DNA of 64,000 bases from NCBI RefSeq assembly GCF_000333895.2, contig NZ_ANFM02000017.1:1-64000 (forward strand), given 5' to 3'. The notes below the pieces were generated by a model, which saw only the letters and a list, made by a program, of their open reading frames with translations, was not told where the DNA came from and searched no databases. Origin of the DNA: Grimontia indica. GTDB taxonomy: Bacteria > Pseudomonadota > Gammaproteobacteria > Enterobacterales > Vibrionaceae. Position 1 is the stretch's first letter, and each line of letters opens with the position of its first letter. Of the stretch, positions 16,998 to 27,308 are shown piece after piece. Position numbers and translations under genes: made by a program.

Positions 16998-18062
16998 TTA
17001 CGCGTTGCCTTTAACCTGCAACTGCAGAGAAGCAGCAAAATCCAGCATACGGTTCAGAGGGATAAGAGATTTCACTCGGATTGCTTCATCAACGAAGATT
17101 TCATGCTCTTCACCACCTTCACGCAATGCCAGTTCGATGGCCTTCAAGCCGTTCATTGCCATCCAAGGACAATGTGCACAGCTTCGGCATGTTGCACCGG
17201 CACCAGCGGTTGGCGCTTCAATCAGCTCTTTCTCCGGCACCATCTGCTGCATCTTGAAAAAGATGCCTTTGTCAGTCGCGACCACCAGTTGCTTATTTGG
17301 CAACTCTTTTGCGGCTTTGATCAGCTGGCTGGTTGAGCCGACAGCGTCTGCAAGCTCTACAACACTGGCTGGGGATTCTGGGTGAACAAGAATCGCAGCG
17401 TCTGGGTAGACCGCTTTCATGTCTCTCAATGCTTTCGCTGAGAATTCGTCATGCACCACACATTCGCCTTGCCAAAGCAGCATCTCTGCACCGGTCTTAT
17501 TCGCGATGTATGAGCCTAAATGGCGGTCAGGACCCCAGATAATTTTCTTATCTTCAGCGTCGAGATGCTCAACGATTTCCAGCGCGATAGACGAAGTGAC
17601 TACCCAATCCGCACGGGCTTTAACAGCTGCAGAAGTATTGGCGTAAACCACAACCGTATGGTCAGGGTGAGCATCGCAGAATTCGGTGAAGCGATCTTCT
17701 GGGCAGCCCAAATCCAATGAACACTCTGCTTCAAGCGTTGGCATCAGAACCGTTTTTTCCGGAGTAAGGATTTTGGCGCTTTCGCCCATAAAGCGAACGC
17801 CAGCAACCAGAAGGGTCTTAGCTGGATGTTTGTTACCAAACTTCGCCATTTCCAGAGAGTCACCAACGAAACCACCGGTTTCTTCGGCCAGCGCCTGGAT
17901 TTCAGGGTCGGTATAGTAGTGAGCAATCATCACTGCATCTTTTTCCTTAAGCAGTTGCTTGATGCTCGCGATGTAGTCAGTTTTCTGTTGCTCGGACAAG
18001 GCCTCCGGCTTCGGAGGGAAAGGATATACTGTCTCTGCAGTATTAATAATCTGGCTCATCAA
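16998..18062 (-). CDS. nadA: Quinolinate synthase NadA
   Basis: Condenses iminoaspartate (from NadB) with dihydroxyacetone phosphate to quinolinate in de novo NAD synthesis; a cytosolic [4Fe-4S] enzyme. 354 residues, the usual size. The three cluster cysteines of the family are visible: Cys114 or Cys120 in [12 protein letters not shown], the Cys in [12 protein letters not shown], and the CRSCAHCPW group near 295. Two adjacent ATG codons make the first residue uncertain (18062 or 18059). Its place behind cpoB is the usual tol-pal-cpoB-nadA order of gammaproteobacteria, but a terminator separates it from cpoB. Confidence 0.96.
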   Translation of the reverse strand: MMSQIINTAETVYPFPPKPEALSEQQKTDYIASIKQLLKEKDAVMIAHYYTDPEIQALAEETGGFVGDSLEMAKFGNKHPAKTLLVAGVRFMGESAKILTPEKTVLMPTLEAECSLDLGCPEDRFTEFCDAHPDHTVVVYANTSAAVKARADWVVTSSIALEIVEHLDAEDKKIIWGPDRHLGSYIANKTGAEMLLWQGECVVHDEFSAKALRDMKAVYPDAAILVHPESPASVVELADAVGSTSQLIKAAKELPNKQLVVATDKGIFFKMQQMVPEKELIEAPTAGAGATCRSCAHCPWMAMNGLKAIELALREGGEEHEIFVDEAIRVKSLIPLNRMLDFAASLQLQVKGNA

Positions 18063-18167
18063 CTTACTCAGATTTGGCTTCCAATCCGGACATTATACCC
18101 AGCTTGGTATCGAGTTTTCATCTTTTATGACAGATCGTTTACGCCGAAATACGTCATTTTAGATATA

Positions 18168-18195
18168 AGAAAGCCAGCAATCATGCTGGCTTTCT
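18168..18195 (-). terminator. Terminator of the tol-pal-cpoB operon
   Basis: The hairpin agaaagccagca/tgctggctttct with an ATCA loop lies 20 bases past the cpoB stop on the minus strand. Confidence 0.8.
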
Positions 18196-18214
18196 TGAGT
18201 GACACTTTTAGAAC

Positions 18215-18949
18215 TTATTGGCTCAACTGCTTCTCAGCTTGTTTTGCCGTGGTTGTGCCGGGATATTCCTTCACAACTTTCTCAAAGAGGGCTTTAGCTG
18301 TTGCCGCATCTTTCTGGCGGTCAGCAATCATGCCCAACTTCAACAGTGCATCGGCACGTTTGCTTGATTTGGCAAATTGGCTAACGGCAGTAAAGTTTTT
18401 CTTCGCATCGTCTAACTGGCTTTTGGAGAAGTACAACTGTCCCAGCCAGTAGTGTGCGTTTGGCTTGTAAATTGACTCAGGGTATTTCGCCAAGAATGCG
18501 TTGAACGCTTCTGTCGCGCCTGCGTAGTTTTTCTCTTTCAGGATGAGATTGACTGCCGCATCATATTCCGCATTCTCAGACTGATTCGCAGAGTATTTTT
18601 CCGTTGAAGCATTTTCTTGAGGCTTAGCTTCAACAGCAGGTGCCGGTTTCGCATTTCTCAGCGAATCAATCTCGCGGTAGAGATCGCGCTGACGTTCCAG
18701 CATCTGATTTAATTCGTAATTGTTTCTTTCGACCGTGCCACGCAACTCATCGAGTTCGCTCGCCATCTGGTCAAGTTGGCGCTGCATATCGATTTGCATC
18801 TGGTTTCGAGCTTCCAGCATTCGCTCCAAGCGCTCAACAGAGCTACCACTACCGCCCAACTCAGTCACCGGAGCAGGTGCGGCAGCCACAGGGGCTGCCG
18901 CACTCACCAGTAACGCCAGCGATAGAGCACGCAAAGTGTTACTGTTCAT
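18215..18949 (-). CDS. cpoB: Cell division coordinator CpoB (YbgF)
   Basis: A periplasmic protein of 244 residues that links Tol-Pal outer-membrane constriction to septal peptidoglycan synthesis by PBP1B. It has a signal peptide (LALLVSAAAPVAA, cut after AAA), a trimerising coiled coil at about residues 35-95 (heptads around LERMLEARNQMQIDMQRQLD), a polar linker, then three TPR-like repeats from about residue 125 (YDAAVNLILKEKNYAGATEA, YWLGQLYFSKSQLDDAKKNF). It is the last gene of the tol operon, 15 bp after pal. Confidence 0.95.
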   Translation of the reverse strand: MNSNTLRALSLALLVSAAAPVAAAPAPVTELGGSGSSVERLERMLEARNQMQIDMQRQLDQMASELDELRGTVERNNYELNQMLERQRDLYREIDSLRNAKPAPAVEAKPQENASTEKYSANQSENAEYDAAVNLILKEKNYAGATEAFNAFLAKYPESIYKPNAHYWLGQLYFSKSQLDDAKKNFTAVSQFAKSSKRADALLKLGMIADRQKDAATAKALFEKVVKEYPGTTTAKQAEKQLSQ

Positions 18950-18964
18950 AAGATTTACCTTTAA

Positions 18965-19486
18965 TTAGTAAACCAGAACCGCACGACGGTTCTTCGCGTA
19001 AGCTTCTTCACCCTGGCCAAGAACCAGTGGCTTTTCTTCACCGTAGCTTACGATAGAGATTTGAGATGCTGGTACGCCCAGTGCTTGCAGGTACTTAGCC
19101 ACTGCATTTGCACGACGCTCGCCCAGCGCGATGTTGTACTCAGGAGTACCACGCTCATCTGCGTGACCTTCTACAACCACTTTGATGTCTGCGTTAGCGC
19201 GCAGGAATTCTGCGTGTGCATCCAGCATATCTTCAAACTGTGGAAGAACAGAGTAGTCGTCGAAGCTGAAGTAAACGGTTTGAGACTGACGCAATTCGTT
19301 GTTACGGATCTCTTGCTCAGTCAGGCCGCCTTGACCGCCATCTACTGGAGTCACAACAGTAGTTTGTGAACCGTTGTTAGTTTCGGTGCCAGTGCTGTCG
19401 GTAGAGCTGTCGCTTGAGCTACATGCCGCCAGAGTAAACATAGGCAGCGCTACAGCCAAACCCTTAAGTACTTTATTAACTTGCAT
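18965..19486 (-). CDS. pal: Peptidoglycan-associated lipoprotein Pal
   Basis: An outer-membrane lipoprotein whose OmpA-like domain grips diaminopimelate of peptidoglycan and which cycles with TolB. 173 residues; lipobox LAAC with the lipidated Cys22, a Ser/Thr-rich linker, then the OmpA domain with the peptidoglycan-binding run [20 protein letters not shown]. It is 33 bp after tolB and ahead of cpoB, in canonical order. Confidence 0.97.
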   Translation of the reverse strand: MQVNKVLKGLAVALPMFTLAACSSSDSSTDSTGTETNNGSQTTVVTPVDGGQGGLTEQEIRNNELRQSQTVYFSFDDYSVLPQFEDMLDAHAEFLRANADIKVVVEGHADERGTPEYNIALGERRANAVAKYLQALGVPASQISIVSYGEEKPLVLGQGEEAYAKNRRAVLVY

Positions 19487-19519
19487 CTTGTTTTCCTTAT
19501 ATCAAATAAGCGCAAATAT

Positions 19520-20872
19520 TTATTGGAACGGGGACCATGCTGGGGCTCTCACCCGGCCATTGGTAGCTGGTAGTCTCGCTTTGAAGCGTCCATCAATGGA
19601 CACCAAAGAAAGCACGTTATTACGCCCGTAAACTGAGCTGTAAATGACCATACTGCCGTTTGGCGCAAGGCTTGGAGATTCATCCAACATAGTTTTCGTT
19701 AGAATCTCAACAGCACCCGTTTGCAAATCTTGTTTTGCAATGTTGTAGCCTGAGTCCGAGCGGTGAACCATCACCAGGTATCTACCATCCGGGGTAAGTT
19801 GACCGCCGAGGTTCTGGCTACCTTGCCAAGTAATCCTATTGGTAGAACCATCGGCTAAATTTACTCGATAAATCTGTGGTTTACCACCCCGGTCTGAGGT
19901 AAAGATCAAAGACTGCCCGTCTGGATCCCAGAATGGTTCGGTGTTATTCGCACGGCCTTTAGTGATCTGGTCCATCTTGCGGGTCTTCAAATCCAACACG
20001 TAAACCTGAAGGCTGCCAGTTTTCGACAGTACCATCGCCAGTTTGCTGCCGTCCGGAGAGAAGCGTGGCGAACCGTTGTGACGTGGGAATGACGAAATCA
20101 TTTCACGTTCACCGGTGTAGATATTCATCAGGAAAATCTGCGCCTGACCATTCTCGAAACTCACGTAAGCCAACTGCTTGCCGTCAGGCGACCATGCTGG
20201 CGACATCAGTGGTTGCTTGGAACGAAGTACCAACAATTCGTTGTAGCCATCGTAGTCCGCAATACGAAGTTGGTAAGGATGTTCCGCTTTGTCGTCGATA
20301 ACCACGTACGCAATGCGCGTCAGGAATGCCCCTTTTTCGCCGGTTAGTTTCTCGTAAACCAAATCGGAAATGCGGTGCGCATACTGGCGAAGCTGTTTGT
20401 CACCAACCACTTTGCGATTGTTCAACAACAGGTGGTCTTTAGTCAGCACCAATTCGCCAGTTGTAGACAGCCCTTTGCTTTGACCGCCGGTTAACTGGCC
20501 GCGAACGATATCAATCAGTTGATAATTGATGAGGTATTTGCCATCCGCCGTTGGGCTGATGGTACCTGTAACCAACGCATCCACACCCATTGCAGTCCAG
20601 TCATTAAAGTCAACCTGCTCATCGTTGTATGGCGTTTGTGGCATTTTATCAGTAGGCACTGGGCTAAACTTGCCGCTTCGCTGTAAATCCGAAGCAACGA
20701 CCGCTGAAACATCCGTAGGAAGCTTGCCCTCACCTTCCCATTTGAAAGGAACAATGGCAATTGGGCGCGCGGAGTTTACCCCTTCGGTGATGACCAGCTT
20801 CAACTCTGCATGTGCAGGTTGAATCACGGCTAGCATCATCACTACTGCTCCGAAGAGTACTCGTTTCAACAT
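19520..20872 (-). CDS. tolB: Tol-Pal system periplasmic protein TolB
   Basis: 450 residues: a signal peptide ending AHA before [10 protein letters not shown], an N-terminal alpha/beta domain (TolA-box region at the new N-terminus), and a C-terminal six-bladed propeller with repeated [18 protein letters not shown] and [15 protein letters not shown] motifs. It binds Pal and TolA during cell constriction and is the route exploited by some colicins. It lies 12 bp after tolA. Confidence 0.97.
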   Translation of the reverse strand: MLKRVLFGAVVMMLAVIQPAHAELKLVITEGVNSARPIAIVPFKWEGEGKLPTDVSAVVASDLQRSGKFSPVPTDKMPQTPYNDEQVDFNDWTAMGVDALVTGTISPTADGKYLINYQLIDIVRGQLTGGQSKGLSTTGELVLTKDHLLLNNRKVVGDKQLRQYAHRISDLVYEKLTGEKGAFLTRIAYVVIDDKAEHPYQLRIADYDGYNELLVLRSKQPLMSPAWSPDGKQLAYVSFENGQAQIFLMNIYTGEREMISSFPRHNGSPRFSPDGSKLAMVLSKTGSLQVYVLDLKTRKMDQITKGRANNTEPFWDPDGQSLIFTSDRGGKPQIYRVNLADGSTNRITWQGSQNLGGQLTPDGRYLVMVHRSDSGYNIAKQDLQTGAVEILTKTMLDESPSLAPNGSMVIYSSVYGRNNVLSLVSIDGRFKARLPATNGRVRAPAWSPFQ

Positions 20873-20884
20873 GAAGGATCCCTC

Positions 20885-21991
20885 TTACTCTGGTTTCACA
20901 GTCAGCTCGATATTCTGGAGCTCAGCTGCGATATCTTTATCATCTGGCATTGGGAAAGATGACACTTTTAGAACTGCAGTTTTGGTCGCACGGCAGAGTG
21001 AACGGTTACCACCCACCTCAGACACGTCCAATAACAAACCAGTGCCAGAAATGCGCATTTTAACGATACATTCCTGCCCGCGGAGATTGTCATCTACCAG
21101 CAAATTTTGCTTAATCATTTGTGTATAGATGGAGCCATAGCGCGCAACCTCATCATTCACAAAACGCCCTCGAGCCGTATCGCGCGTGGCGGATTCCGAC
21201 TCGAGACCGCTAAAAAGCTCGTTGAGGGCAGCCTCCTGCTCTGCCTGCTTACGCTTCGCTTCTGCTGCTTTGCGCTCAGCTTCTTTACGCGCAGCTTCGG
21301 CTTTGCGGGCTTCCTCTTCGGCTTTTTTCTTCTCGGCTAACTTACGCTGGCGTTCTTCTTCCGCTTTGCGTGCTTCTTCTTCAGCACGCTGCTTTTCAGC
21401 CAGTTTACGTTGACGTTCTTCCTCAGCTTTACGCTGTTCTTCAATGGCGCGTTGGCGGTCTGCTTCTGCTTTCTTCGCCGCTTCTTCCGCTTTGCGTTGC
21501 TCCTCTACGCGACGAACACGCTCAGCTTCGGCTGCAGCCGCTTTTTCCTGAGCAATACGTGTAGCTTCTTCGGCTTTGCGCTGTTCTTCAGCGGCTTTTT
21601 TCTTGGCATCAGCAATACGCTTGCGCTCGACTTCCGCTTCACGGGCCTCTTTTTCAGCAGCCAGTTTTTCTGCTCTCAACTCACGCAGGCGTTTTTCTTC
21701 CTGCTCACGCTGCTGCTCAAGCAAATCAGCTTGCTGTTCCAAACGACGGAGACGATCGTCTTCCTGACGCTTGGCTTCATCCCGCTGCTGGCGAATTTTT
21801 CTCGCCTGCTCGTTCACCACACTTGGGTCTATGACGACAGCTTCAATGCTTTGCCCTACAGGTTGGTGCGAGACTTTCGTAAAGTCCGCCCCCCAAAGTA
21901 AGCCACCGAATAATGCAGCATGCAGCAATACAGAAACGAAAGTTGCGCCCGTGTAACTCGACTTCTGAGTGTTCTTCATTCCATCTCTCAT
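20885..21991 (-). CDS. tolA: Tol-Pal system inner-membrane protein TolA
   Basis: One N-terminal transmembrane helix ([16 protein letters not shown], residues about 18-34), a very long Ala/Glu/Lys/Arg helical domain (about 65-260) with repeats such as [13 protein letters not shown], and a C-terminal globular domain with [11 protein letters not shown] and a conserved Cys pair that contacts TolB and Pal. It transmits the proton-motive force from TolQR to the outer membrane. The start overlaps the tolR stop by ATGA; a second Met at residue 5 is an alternative. Confidence 0.95.
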   Translation of the reverse strand: MRDGMKNTQKSSYTGATFVSVLLHAALFGGLLWGADFTKVSHQPVGQSIEAVVIDPSVVNEQARKIRQQRDEAKRQEDDRLRRLEQQADLLEQQREQEEKRLRELRAEKLAAEKEAREAEVERKRIADAKKKAAEEQRKAEEATRIAQEKAAAAEAERVRRVEEQRKAEEAAKKAEADRQRAIEEQRKAEEERQRKLAEKQRAEEEARKAEEERQRKLAEKKKAEEEARKAEAARKEAERKAAEAKRKQAEQEAALNELFSGLESESATRDTARGRFVNDEVARYGSIYTQMIKQNLLVDDNLRGQECIVKMRISGTGLLLDVSEVGGNRSLCRATKTAVLKVSSFPMPDDKDIAAELQNIELTVKPE

Positions 21992-22434
21992 GAATCAAGC
22001 GGTTCCGTCATCAAGCCGACTGATGAAACCCCAGCTTGGTTCAATGCGTCCAAGGTGAGAATGATTTCTGAATACGGCACGCGCCCATCACCACCAACAA
22101 GCACAGGTGATTTAGGGTTAATTTCTAGCTCTGCCTTCACGCGGATAAGTAGATCCTGAAGTGACAGACCGCGTTGCATGTCTCCGTTATTCACGGAAAG
22201 TCCCAAACCGCCGTTCTGATCAACTTCTACGATAATAAACGCGCCGCTGTCTTCTTCTTTTGCAAGCTCCGCCGCTGTTTTAGCATTCGATGTTTGTGGA
22301 AGATCCACATCTACACCCTGCGTAACAAAAGGCGCTGTCACCATGAAGATAATCAAGAGTACCAACATCACGTCAATGTATGGCACCACGTTGATTTCGG
22401 CGTTCATTTTCCGCCGTTTACGCTGGTAAGGCAT
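21988..22434 (-). CDS. tolR: Tol-Pal system proton channel protein TolR
   Basis: 148 residues of the ExbD/TolR family: a basic N-terminus ([20 protein letters not shown]), one transmembrane helix carrying the channel aspartate ([16 protein letters not shown]), then a periplasmic domain that binds peptidoglycan when opened. It works with TolQ. The tolQ stop is 3 bp upstream. Confidence 0.96.
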   Translation of the reverse strand: MPYQRKRRKMNAEINVVPYIDVMLVLLIIFMVTAPFVTQGVDVDLPQTSNAKTAAELAKEEDSGAFIIVEVDQNGGLGLSVNNGDMQRGLSLQDLLIRVKAELEINPKSPVLVGGDGRVPYSEIILTLDALNQAGVSSVGLMTEPLDS

Positions 22435-22437
22435 ACA

Positions 22438-23124
22438 TTACTCCTTCGGTGAAGCAAACGCCTGACGGTGAAGAATGCTCGAAAACTCTTCCATGAAGTT
22501 GATGTAGTTGTTCTCAAGCTTGCCCACTTTCGCAGTAAATCGGTTGTACGCCATCACCGCTGGGATAGCAGCAAACAGACCCATTGCAGTTGCGACAAGT
22601 GCTTCTGCGATACCCGGTGCAACCATGGCAAGGGTCGCTTGCTTAACAGCACCCAGCGCAATAAATGCGTGCATGATGCCCCATACCGTACCAAAGAGGC
22701 CGATGTATGGCGTGATTGAACCGACCGTTGCAAGGAATGGAAGATTGGTTTCCAGCGATTCCACTTCTTTTGAGAGGGAAACGCGCATGGCACGGGAGGT
22801 GCCTTCCATCACAGCTTCCGGCACTTTGCCGTTGCTACGGTGAAGACGGGCAAATTCTTTAAAGCCAGAGTAGAAGATTTGCTCACTGCCTGACAGGTTG
22901 TCTTTGCGAACCTGCACTTCCTGAAACAGTTGAGACAAGTCCATCCCGGACCAGAATCTGTCTTCAAAACGCTCCGCTTTCGATGACGCTTCTGAAAGCA
23001 CCTGCGAACGCTTAATGATCATTGCCCAAGACACGACAGACATGCCCAGCAGAACCAACATGACTGCTTTAACCAGCAGACTCGCCTGCAAGAACAGATC
23101 AAGAATTGAAAGTTCAGCGCTCAC
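22438..23124 (-). CDS. tolQ: Tol-Pal system proton channel protein TolQ
   Basis: 228 residues of the MotA/TolQ/ExbB family with three transmembrane helices: about 16-38, and a pair in the C-terminal half ([20 protein letters not shown] and [20 protein letters not shown]). It is the pentameric ring around TolR that uses the proton gradient. It overlaps ybgC by 11 bp. Confidence 0.96.
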   Translation of the reverse strand: MSAELSILDLFLQASLLVKAVMLVLLGMSVVSWAMIIKRSQVLSEASSKAERFEDRFWSGMDLSQLFQEVQVRKDNLSGSEQIFYSGFKEFARLHRSNGKVPEAVMEGTSRAMRVSLSKEVESLETNLPFLATVGSITPYIGLFGTVWGIMHAFIALGAVKQATLAMVAPGIAEALVATAMGLFAAIPAVMAYNRFTAKVGKLENNYINFMEEFSSILHRQAFASPKE

Positions 23125-23527
23125 TTAAAATCTCCGATTGAATCGATTTAGGGATGGATTTCGGCTTCATTTTCTCAGAATCGACACAGGCTACCTTAAC
23201 GGTGGCACGACACAACACATCGCCTTCTGAATTCACCAAATCTTGACAGAATGTGAGGGTCGCCCGACGAACTTCAGGTACCGTTGTTTGAACGGTAAGT
23301 TCTTCGTCAAGCTTTGCGCCTTTGAGGAAATCGATGTCCATATGACGTACGACAAACGCCGTATGTTCTTCAAATAACGTATGTTGATGGACACCAATGC
23401 TGCGCAGAAGTTCTGTTCTCGCACGCTCGAAGTATTTGAGGTAGTTCGCATGATAGACGATCCCACCAGTATCAGTGTCTTCGTAGTAGATGCGAACAGG
23501 CCAGCAGAACGGATGGAGACTCCTCAT
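23114..23527 (-). CDS. ybgC: Tol-Pal-associated acyl-CoA thioesterase YbgC
   Basis: A hotdog-fold thioesterase of 137 residues, with the active-site motif [20 protein letters not shown] (catalytic Asp at about residue 19 and the conserved HANY) and the RARTELLR helix. It hydrolyses short acyl-CoAs and associates with phospholipid synthesis enzymes. First gene of the tol operon. Confidence 0.95.
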   Translation of the reverse strand: MRSLHPFCWPVRIYYEDTDTGGIVYHANYLKYFERARTELLRSIGVHQHTLFEEHTAFVVRHMDIDFLKGAKLDEELTVQTTVPEVRRATLTFCQDLVNSEGDVLCRATVKVACVDSEKMKPKSIPKSIQSEILSER

Positions 23528-23630
23528 CCTGATAATTACCTGAAATCCATAGTAAGGTTTAGCGAAATACTATAACTGACTTACTCAGTGTAATAAAAGC
23601 ACCAAGCGACGAGGCTGGTCACGAATGGCG

Positions 23631-23667
23631 CAAAATAAAACAGCCCAGCTGTTTTAGGCCGGGCTGT
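23631..23667 (-). terminator. Terminator of the cydABX-ybgE operon
   Basis: On the minus strand the stem cagcccggc...gctgggctg, then TTTTATTTTG, lies about 30 bases past the ybgE stop. Confidence 0.8.
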
Positions 23668-23693
23668 CGGTAACAGAGTGTTACAACGGGATG

Positions 23694-24005
23694 TCAAAGA
23701 AATGCTTTTACAAGCACAAAACTCATCACTACCCACGCAAACGGTGGAAAGAAAACGAGCTGCCAAAGCCAGAATCGTGGTTTGAACGCCATACCGTGGA
23801 TCATTCCGGTACAGGTTGCCCAAATCAGTGCAGGACCATTGGCAACAGTGAAGCCGCCAATCTTATCTGCGAAAGTCTGAGGATCCCACATGACTAACCC
23901 GCCGCATGTTAGCGCCATTGCCAGCGATAACAACATGAGCACACGGATATGAAGACGGTCATGCAGACCGTCTAGCATAGTCGTGAACTTATTCTTCACT
24001 GTCAC
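23694..24005 (-). CDS. ybgE: Cyd operon protein YbgE
   Basis: A small inner-membrane protein of 103 residues with three hydrophobic helices (VLMLLSLAMALTCGGLVMW; GPALIWATCTGMIHGMAF; LVFFPPFAWVVMSFVLV), typical of YbgE encoded behind cydX. Its biochemical role is not settled. The GTG start at 24005 would overlap cydX by 17 bp; GTG at 23999 or ATG near 23978 (MLDGLHD) are alternatives. Confidence 0.9.
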   Translation of the reverse strand: MTVKNKFTTMLDGLHDRLHIRVLMLLSLAMALTCGGLVMWDPQTFADKIGGFTVANGPALIWATCTGMIHGMAFKPRFWLWQLVFFPPFAWVVMSFVLVKAFL

Positions 24006-24099
24006 GATCCATGGCTTCAGTGTGCTCTAACCAAAGCGCATTGATAATACCGAACGAGCACGCCAGCAATACACCCAGAATCCAAGCGAAATACCACAT
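23989..24099 (-). CDS. cydX: Cytochrome bd-I accessory subunit CydX
   Basis: A 36-residue peptide starting MWYFAWILGVLLACSFGIIN, a single transmembrane helix followed by an acidic tail (EHTEAMDRDSEE). This is the CydX pattern, a subunit needed for stability and activity of the CydAB oxidase. It lies 15 bp after cydB with AAGGAG upstream. Confidence 0.95.
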   Translation of the reverse strand: MWYFAWILGVLLACSFGIINALWLEHTEAMDRDSEE

Positions 24100-24114
24100 G
24101 GTTAACTCCTTCTT

Positions 24115-25251
24115 TTAGTACAGTGAGGTTTTGTTTTCTTCGATGAACTTGTCATCAAGACGGCCGAACATCTTGTAGTAACACCATGCGGTGTAAGACA
24201 GAATGATTGGCACCATCACAATCGCAACGCCCGTCATAATGTTCAGCGTCAACTCGCTCGACGTCGCATCCCACATTGTTAGGCTGTGATCTGGGAACAA
24301 GCTAGAAGGCATCACGAATGGGAACATCGCAAAACCTGCCGTCAAAATCACTCCTGCAATCGCAAGGCTGTTGAACAAGAATGCAAAACCGTCACGCTCG
24401 AAACGCGCACATACAGCAACCAACAGCGGCATAAATACCGCCAACGCCGGTGCAGCCCACAGTAGCGGGTAAGCTTCGTAGTTATTGAACAGTGCACCGG
24501 TTAAGGTCATCACTTCTTTGTTCAAAGGGTTCGACGTTGCATTGGTCATGATTTCGCTGGTGATCACATAGCCTTCAATGCTTTGCGCCCAGAAGCCAGC
24601 AAGTGCAAAACATACCGCAGTCAGAATCGCAGAAATCTGAGCCACATTACGAGCACGAACATGCAGCGCATCAGTGGTTTTCATCTGAAGGTAAGTCGCG
24701 CCTTGCGTTACGATCATGAACAAGCTGACCAAGCCACATAGAATCGCAAACGGATTCAGCAAGCCAAAGAAAGAACCACGGTAAGTTGGGATCAGGAACT
24801 CGTTCAGTTCAAACGGTACACCTTGCAGCAGGTTACCAAATGCCACACCAAAGATGATTGGCGGCACAAAGCTACCCACAAAAATGCCCCAGTCCCAGGT
24901 TTTACGCCAGCGTGGGTCTTCAATTTTCGAACGGTAGTCAAAACCAATTGGACGGAACCACAAAGCCGCTAGTGTCAGAATCATCGCCAGGTAGAAACCT
25001 GAGAACGACACCGCATACACCAAAGGCCACGCTGCGAACAGCGCACCACCAGCGGTGATCAACCATACCTGGTTACCATCCCAGTGAGGCGCAATGGAGT
25101 TAATCATCACGCGACGCTCGTTATCGGTTTTACCAATAACTGGCACCAACGCGCCGACACCCATATCAAAGCCATCGGTAATCGCGAAGCCGATCAGCAG
25201 AACACCAATCAGTGCCCACCAGATCAGACGCAGAATCTCGTATTCAAACAT
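24115..25251 (-). CDS. cydB: Cytochrome bd ubiquinol oxidase subunit II
   Basis: 378 residues, eight or nine transmembrane helices, with the family signature GFAITDGFDMGVGALVP near residue 21 and SIAPHWDGNQVWLITAGGALFAAWP near 52. It pairs with CydA to oxidise ubiquinol and reduce oxygen to water in the inner membrane at low oxygen. It lies 14 bp after cydA. Confidence 0.97.
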   Translation of the reverse strand: MFEYEILRLIWWALIGVLLIGFAITDGFDMGVGALVPVIGKTDNERRVMINSIAPHWDGNQVWLITAGGALFAAWPLVYAVSFSGFYLAMILTLAALWFRPIGFDYRSKIEDPRWRKTWDWGIFVGSFVPPIIFGVAFGNLLQGVPFELNEFLIPTYRGSFFGLLNPFAILCGLVSLFMIVTQGATYLQMKTTDALHVRARNVAQISAILTAVCFALAGFWAQSIEGYVITSEIMTNATSNPLNKEVMTLTGALFNNYEAYPLLWAAPALAVFMPLLVAVCARFERDGFAFLFNSLAIAGVILTAGFAMFPFVMPSSLFPDHSLTMWDATSSELTLNIMTGVAIVMVPIILSYTAWCYYKMFGRLDDKFIEENKTSLY

Positions 25252-25265
25252 GTCTTACGCTCTCC

Positions 25266-26852
25266 TTATGCTTCAACTTGACGCGCAAGATCCGTTTCCG
25301 GGGTCTTTAGCTTTTCAAAGTGATAACGGCCTGTTTTTAGGCTGCTAGGGCCTAAGCGCGCGAATTTAACCATCAGGTACACTTCAGCAATCAAGAACAC
25401 TGTGTACAGTGCAACGATCGCAACCAGTGAAGTGATAATTTCTGACGCAGGAAGGTTAGATGCTGCCATGTGTACTGGCAGAATTTCACCCACCGCCCAA
25501 GGCTGGCGACCATATTCAGCAACGAACCAACCCGCTTCACAGGCAATCCACGGCAATGGAATACCAAACAGAGCCAGTTTGAGAAGCCATGGTTTTTCAT
25601 CGATTTTCTGGCGACAAGTCTGGTAGAACGCCATACCGAAGATGAACAGCATAGCGAAGCCACACGCTACCATGATGCGGAAGCTCCAGAATAGCGGTGC
25701 TACCTGTGGAATAGAGTCTTTTGCCGCTTGTTTGATTTGTGCTTCTGTCGCATCAACAACGTTTGGTGTTTGTTGTTTTAGCAGCAGACCAAAACCAAGG
25801 TCTTTCTTCACATCGTCAAATGCAGCCAGGTTTTCAGGTGTTTTATCACCTGCACGCAATTTCTCAAGCAAGCCGTAAGCAATCATACCGTTACGGATAC
25901 GTGCTTCGTGCTCATCAACGATGTCATGTAGACCCGTCACTTGCTTATCGAAAGAACGCGTCGCGATGATACCCATCACGTACGGGATCTTGATCGCGTA
26001 ATCCGTTTCCATGGTTTCTTGATTAGGGAAACCAAATACGGTGAAGGCAGCTGGTGCTGGCTCTGTGTGCCATTCCGCCTCGATTGCGGCCAGTTTGACT
26101 TTCTGAACGTCGCCCAGCTCATAGCCAGATTCATCACCCAGTACGATAGTAGACAGAATGCCCGCCATACCAAAAGATGCAGCAATCGCGAAAGAGCGGC
26201 GCGCAAACGCAACGTCACGGCCTTTCAACAGGTAGTAAGCACTGATACCCAGAACAAACATTGCACCTGTGGTGTAACCTGCCGCAACGGTGTGAACAAA
26301 TTTCACCTGCGCAACCGGGTTAAGCACAACTTCAGCAAAGCTCACCATTTCCATTCGCATGCTTTCGAAGTTGAACTCAGCCCCTACAGGGTTTTGCATC
26401 CAGCCGTTAGCGACGAGAATCCAAAGCGCAGAAAAGTTGGAGCCAATGGCGGTCAGCCATGTGACGGTAAGGTGTTGGCGCTTGGAGAGACGGTCCCAAC
26501 CGAAGAAGAACATACCGACAAGGGTAGATTCCAGGAAGAAGGCCATCAGCGCTTCGATAGCCAGAGGGGCACCGAAAATATCGCCGACATAGTGAGAATA
26601 GTATGCCCAGTTAGTACCAAACTGGAACTCCATAGTGAGGCCGGTAGCGACACCCAACGCGAAGTTAATACCAAACAGCTTACCCCAGAACTTGGTCATG
26701 TCCTTGTAGATCTGCTTATCGGTCATCACATACAACGACTCCATGATGGCTAGCAGGAATGCCATACCCAGAGTCAGTGGGACAAACAAGAAGTGATACA
26801 TCGCAGTCAGTGCAAACTGGAACCGCGACAGATCAACAATATCAGTTAACAT
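25266..26852 (-). CDS. cydA: Cytochrome bd ubiquinol oxidase subunit I
   Basis: Carries hemes b558, b595 and d. I use ATG 26852 ([20 protein letters not shown], with the conserved heme-ligand His in FALTAMYH), preceded by GAAGGAG; the frame can be extended to 26891 but without a ribosome site. 528 residues. It has the long quinol-binding Q-loop and the [12 protein letters not shown] motif of canonical (CydA-type) oxidases. Head of cydA-cydB-cydX-ybgE. Confidence 0.97.
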   Translation of the reverse strand: MLTDIVDLSRFQFALTAMYHFLFVPLTLGMAFLLAIMESLYVMTDKQIYKDMTKFWGKLFGINFALGVATGLTMEFQFGTNWAYYSHYVGDIFGAPLAIEALMAFFLESTLVGMFFFGWDRLSKRQHLTVTWLTAIGSNFSALWILVANGWMQNPVGAEFNFESMRMEMVSFAEVVLNPVAQVKFVHTVAAGYTTGAMFVLGISAYYLLKGRDVAFARRSFAIAASFGMAGILSTIVLGDESGYELGDVQKVKLAAIEAEWHTEPAPAAFTVFGFPNQETMETDYAIKIPYVMGIIATRSFDKQVTGLHDIVDEHEARIRNGMIAYGLLEKLRAGDKTPENLAAFDDVKKDLGFGLLLKQQTPNVVDATEAQIKQAAKDSIPQVAPLFWSFRIMVACGFAMLFIFGMAFYQTCRQKIDEKPWLLKLALFGIPLPWIACEAGWFVAEYGRQPWAVGEILPVHMAASNLPASEIITSLVAIVALYTVFLIAEVYLMVKFARLGPSSLKTGRYHFEKLKTPETDLARQVEA

Positions 26853-27250
26853 AGTAACTCCTTCATCGTCAGGCTGACTGACGCACGACACTTACGTATC
26901 GTTAAGTAAATGCTTAATCACCTGCGAGCCATACAGCTCGCGCTTAACTGAGCTTCCTTACGGGGACTGTGTAAACAGCCATCCCTCTTTATGTTGCACG
27001 AATGTGCCGCACTGGTTAGGATTTTGTTAAGCATCTCCTAATATAGTGCCAGCTAATACTAAACATTCTGGGGTCGAGCTTCAAAGCCTTTGGAGCAATC
27101 TCACATTGACTGCTGTCAAATTAATCAACTTCGGGCGTTTAAATCGCTTGAATTCAAGATCCAGATCAAAACAAAACCCAAATTAGACATCTGCAGATAT
27201 TGAAACTTTCTAGCACGCGACATTTGCATTAGAAGTATTGTTCAGGGAGG
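26853..27250 (-). promoter_or_regulatory. Long upstream control region of cydABX with FNR- and ArcA-like sites
   Basis: About 400 noncoding bases precede cydA, as expected for a promoter controlled by oxygen. On the minus strand 27169-27156 reads TTGAT-CTGG-ATCTT, 8 of 10 to the FNR consensus TTGAT-N4-ATCAA. On the plus strand 26901-26912 reads GTTAAGTAAATG, 11 of 12 to the start of the ArcA box. Next to the FNR-like site is a 12-bp perfect palindrome (cttgaattcaag, 27147-27158). These are consensus matches by eye only. Confidence 0.45.
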
Positions 27251-27284
27251 AAAAATAGCAAAGGCTGACACTAGGCCAGCCTTT
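27251..27284 (-). terminator. Terminator of ruvB
   Basis: On the minus strand aaaggctg...cagccttt, then GCTATTTTTCC, lies 25 bases after the ruvB stop. Confidence 0.8.
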
Positions 27285-27308
27285 GAGGAAACAAAGAGAA
27301 GAGTCTTG

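Noticed and set aside
21410-21901. 163-aa plus-strand frame, Phe/Leu-rich, opposite tolA
   Set aside because: Antisense of the Ala/Glu/Lys-rich helical domain; such shadows are always hydrophobic-looking.
25941-26753. 270-aa plus-strand frame opposite cydA
   Set aside because: Long but His/Arg/Gly-rich with no motifs; opposite a conserved oxidase gene.
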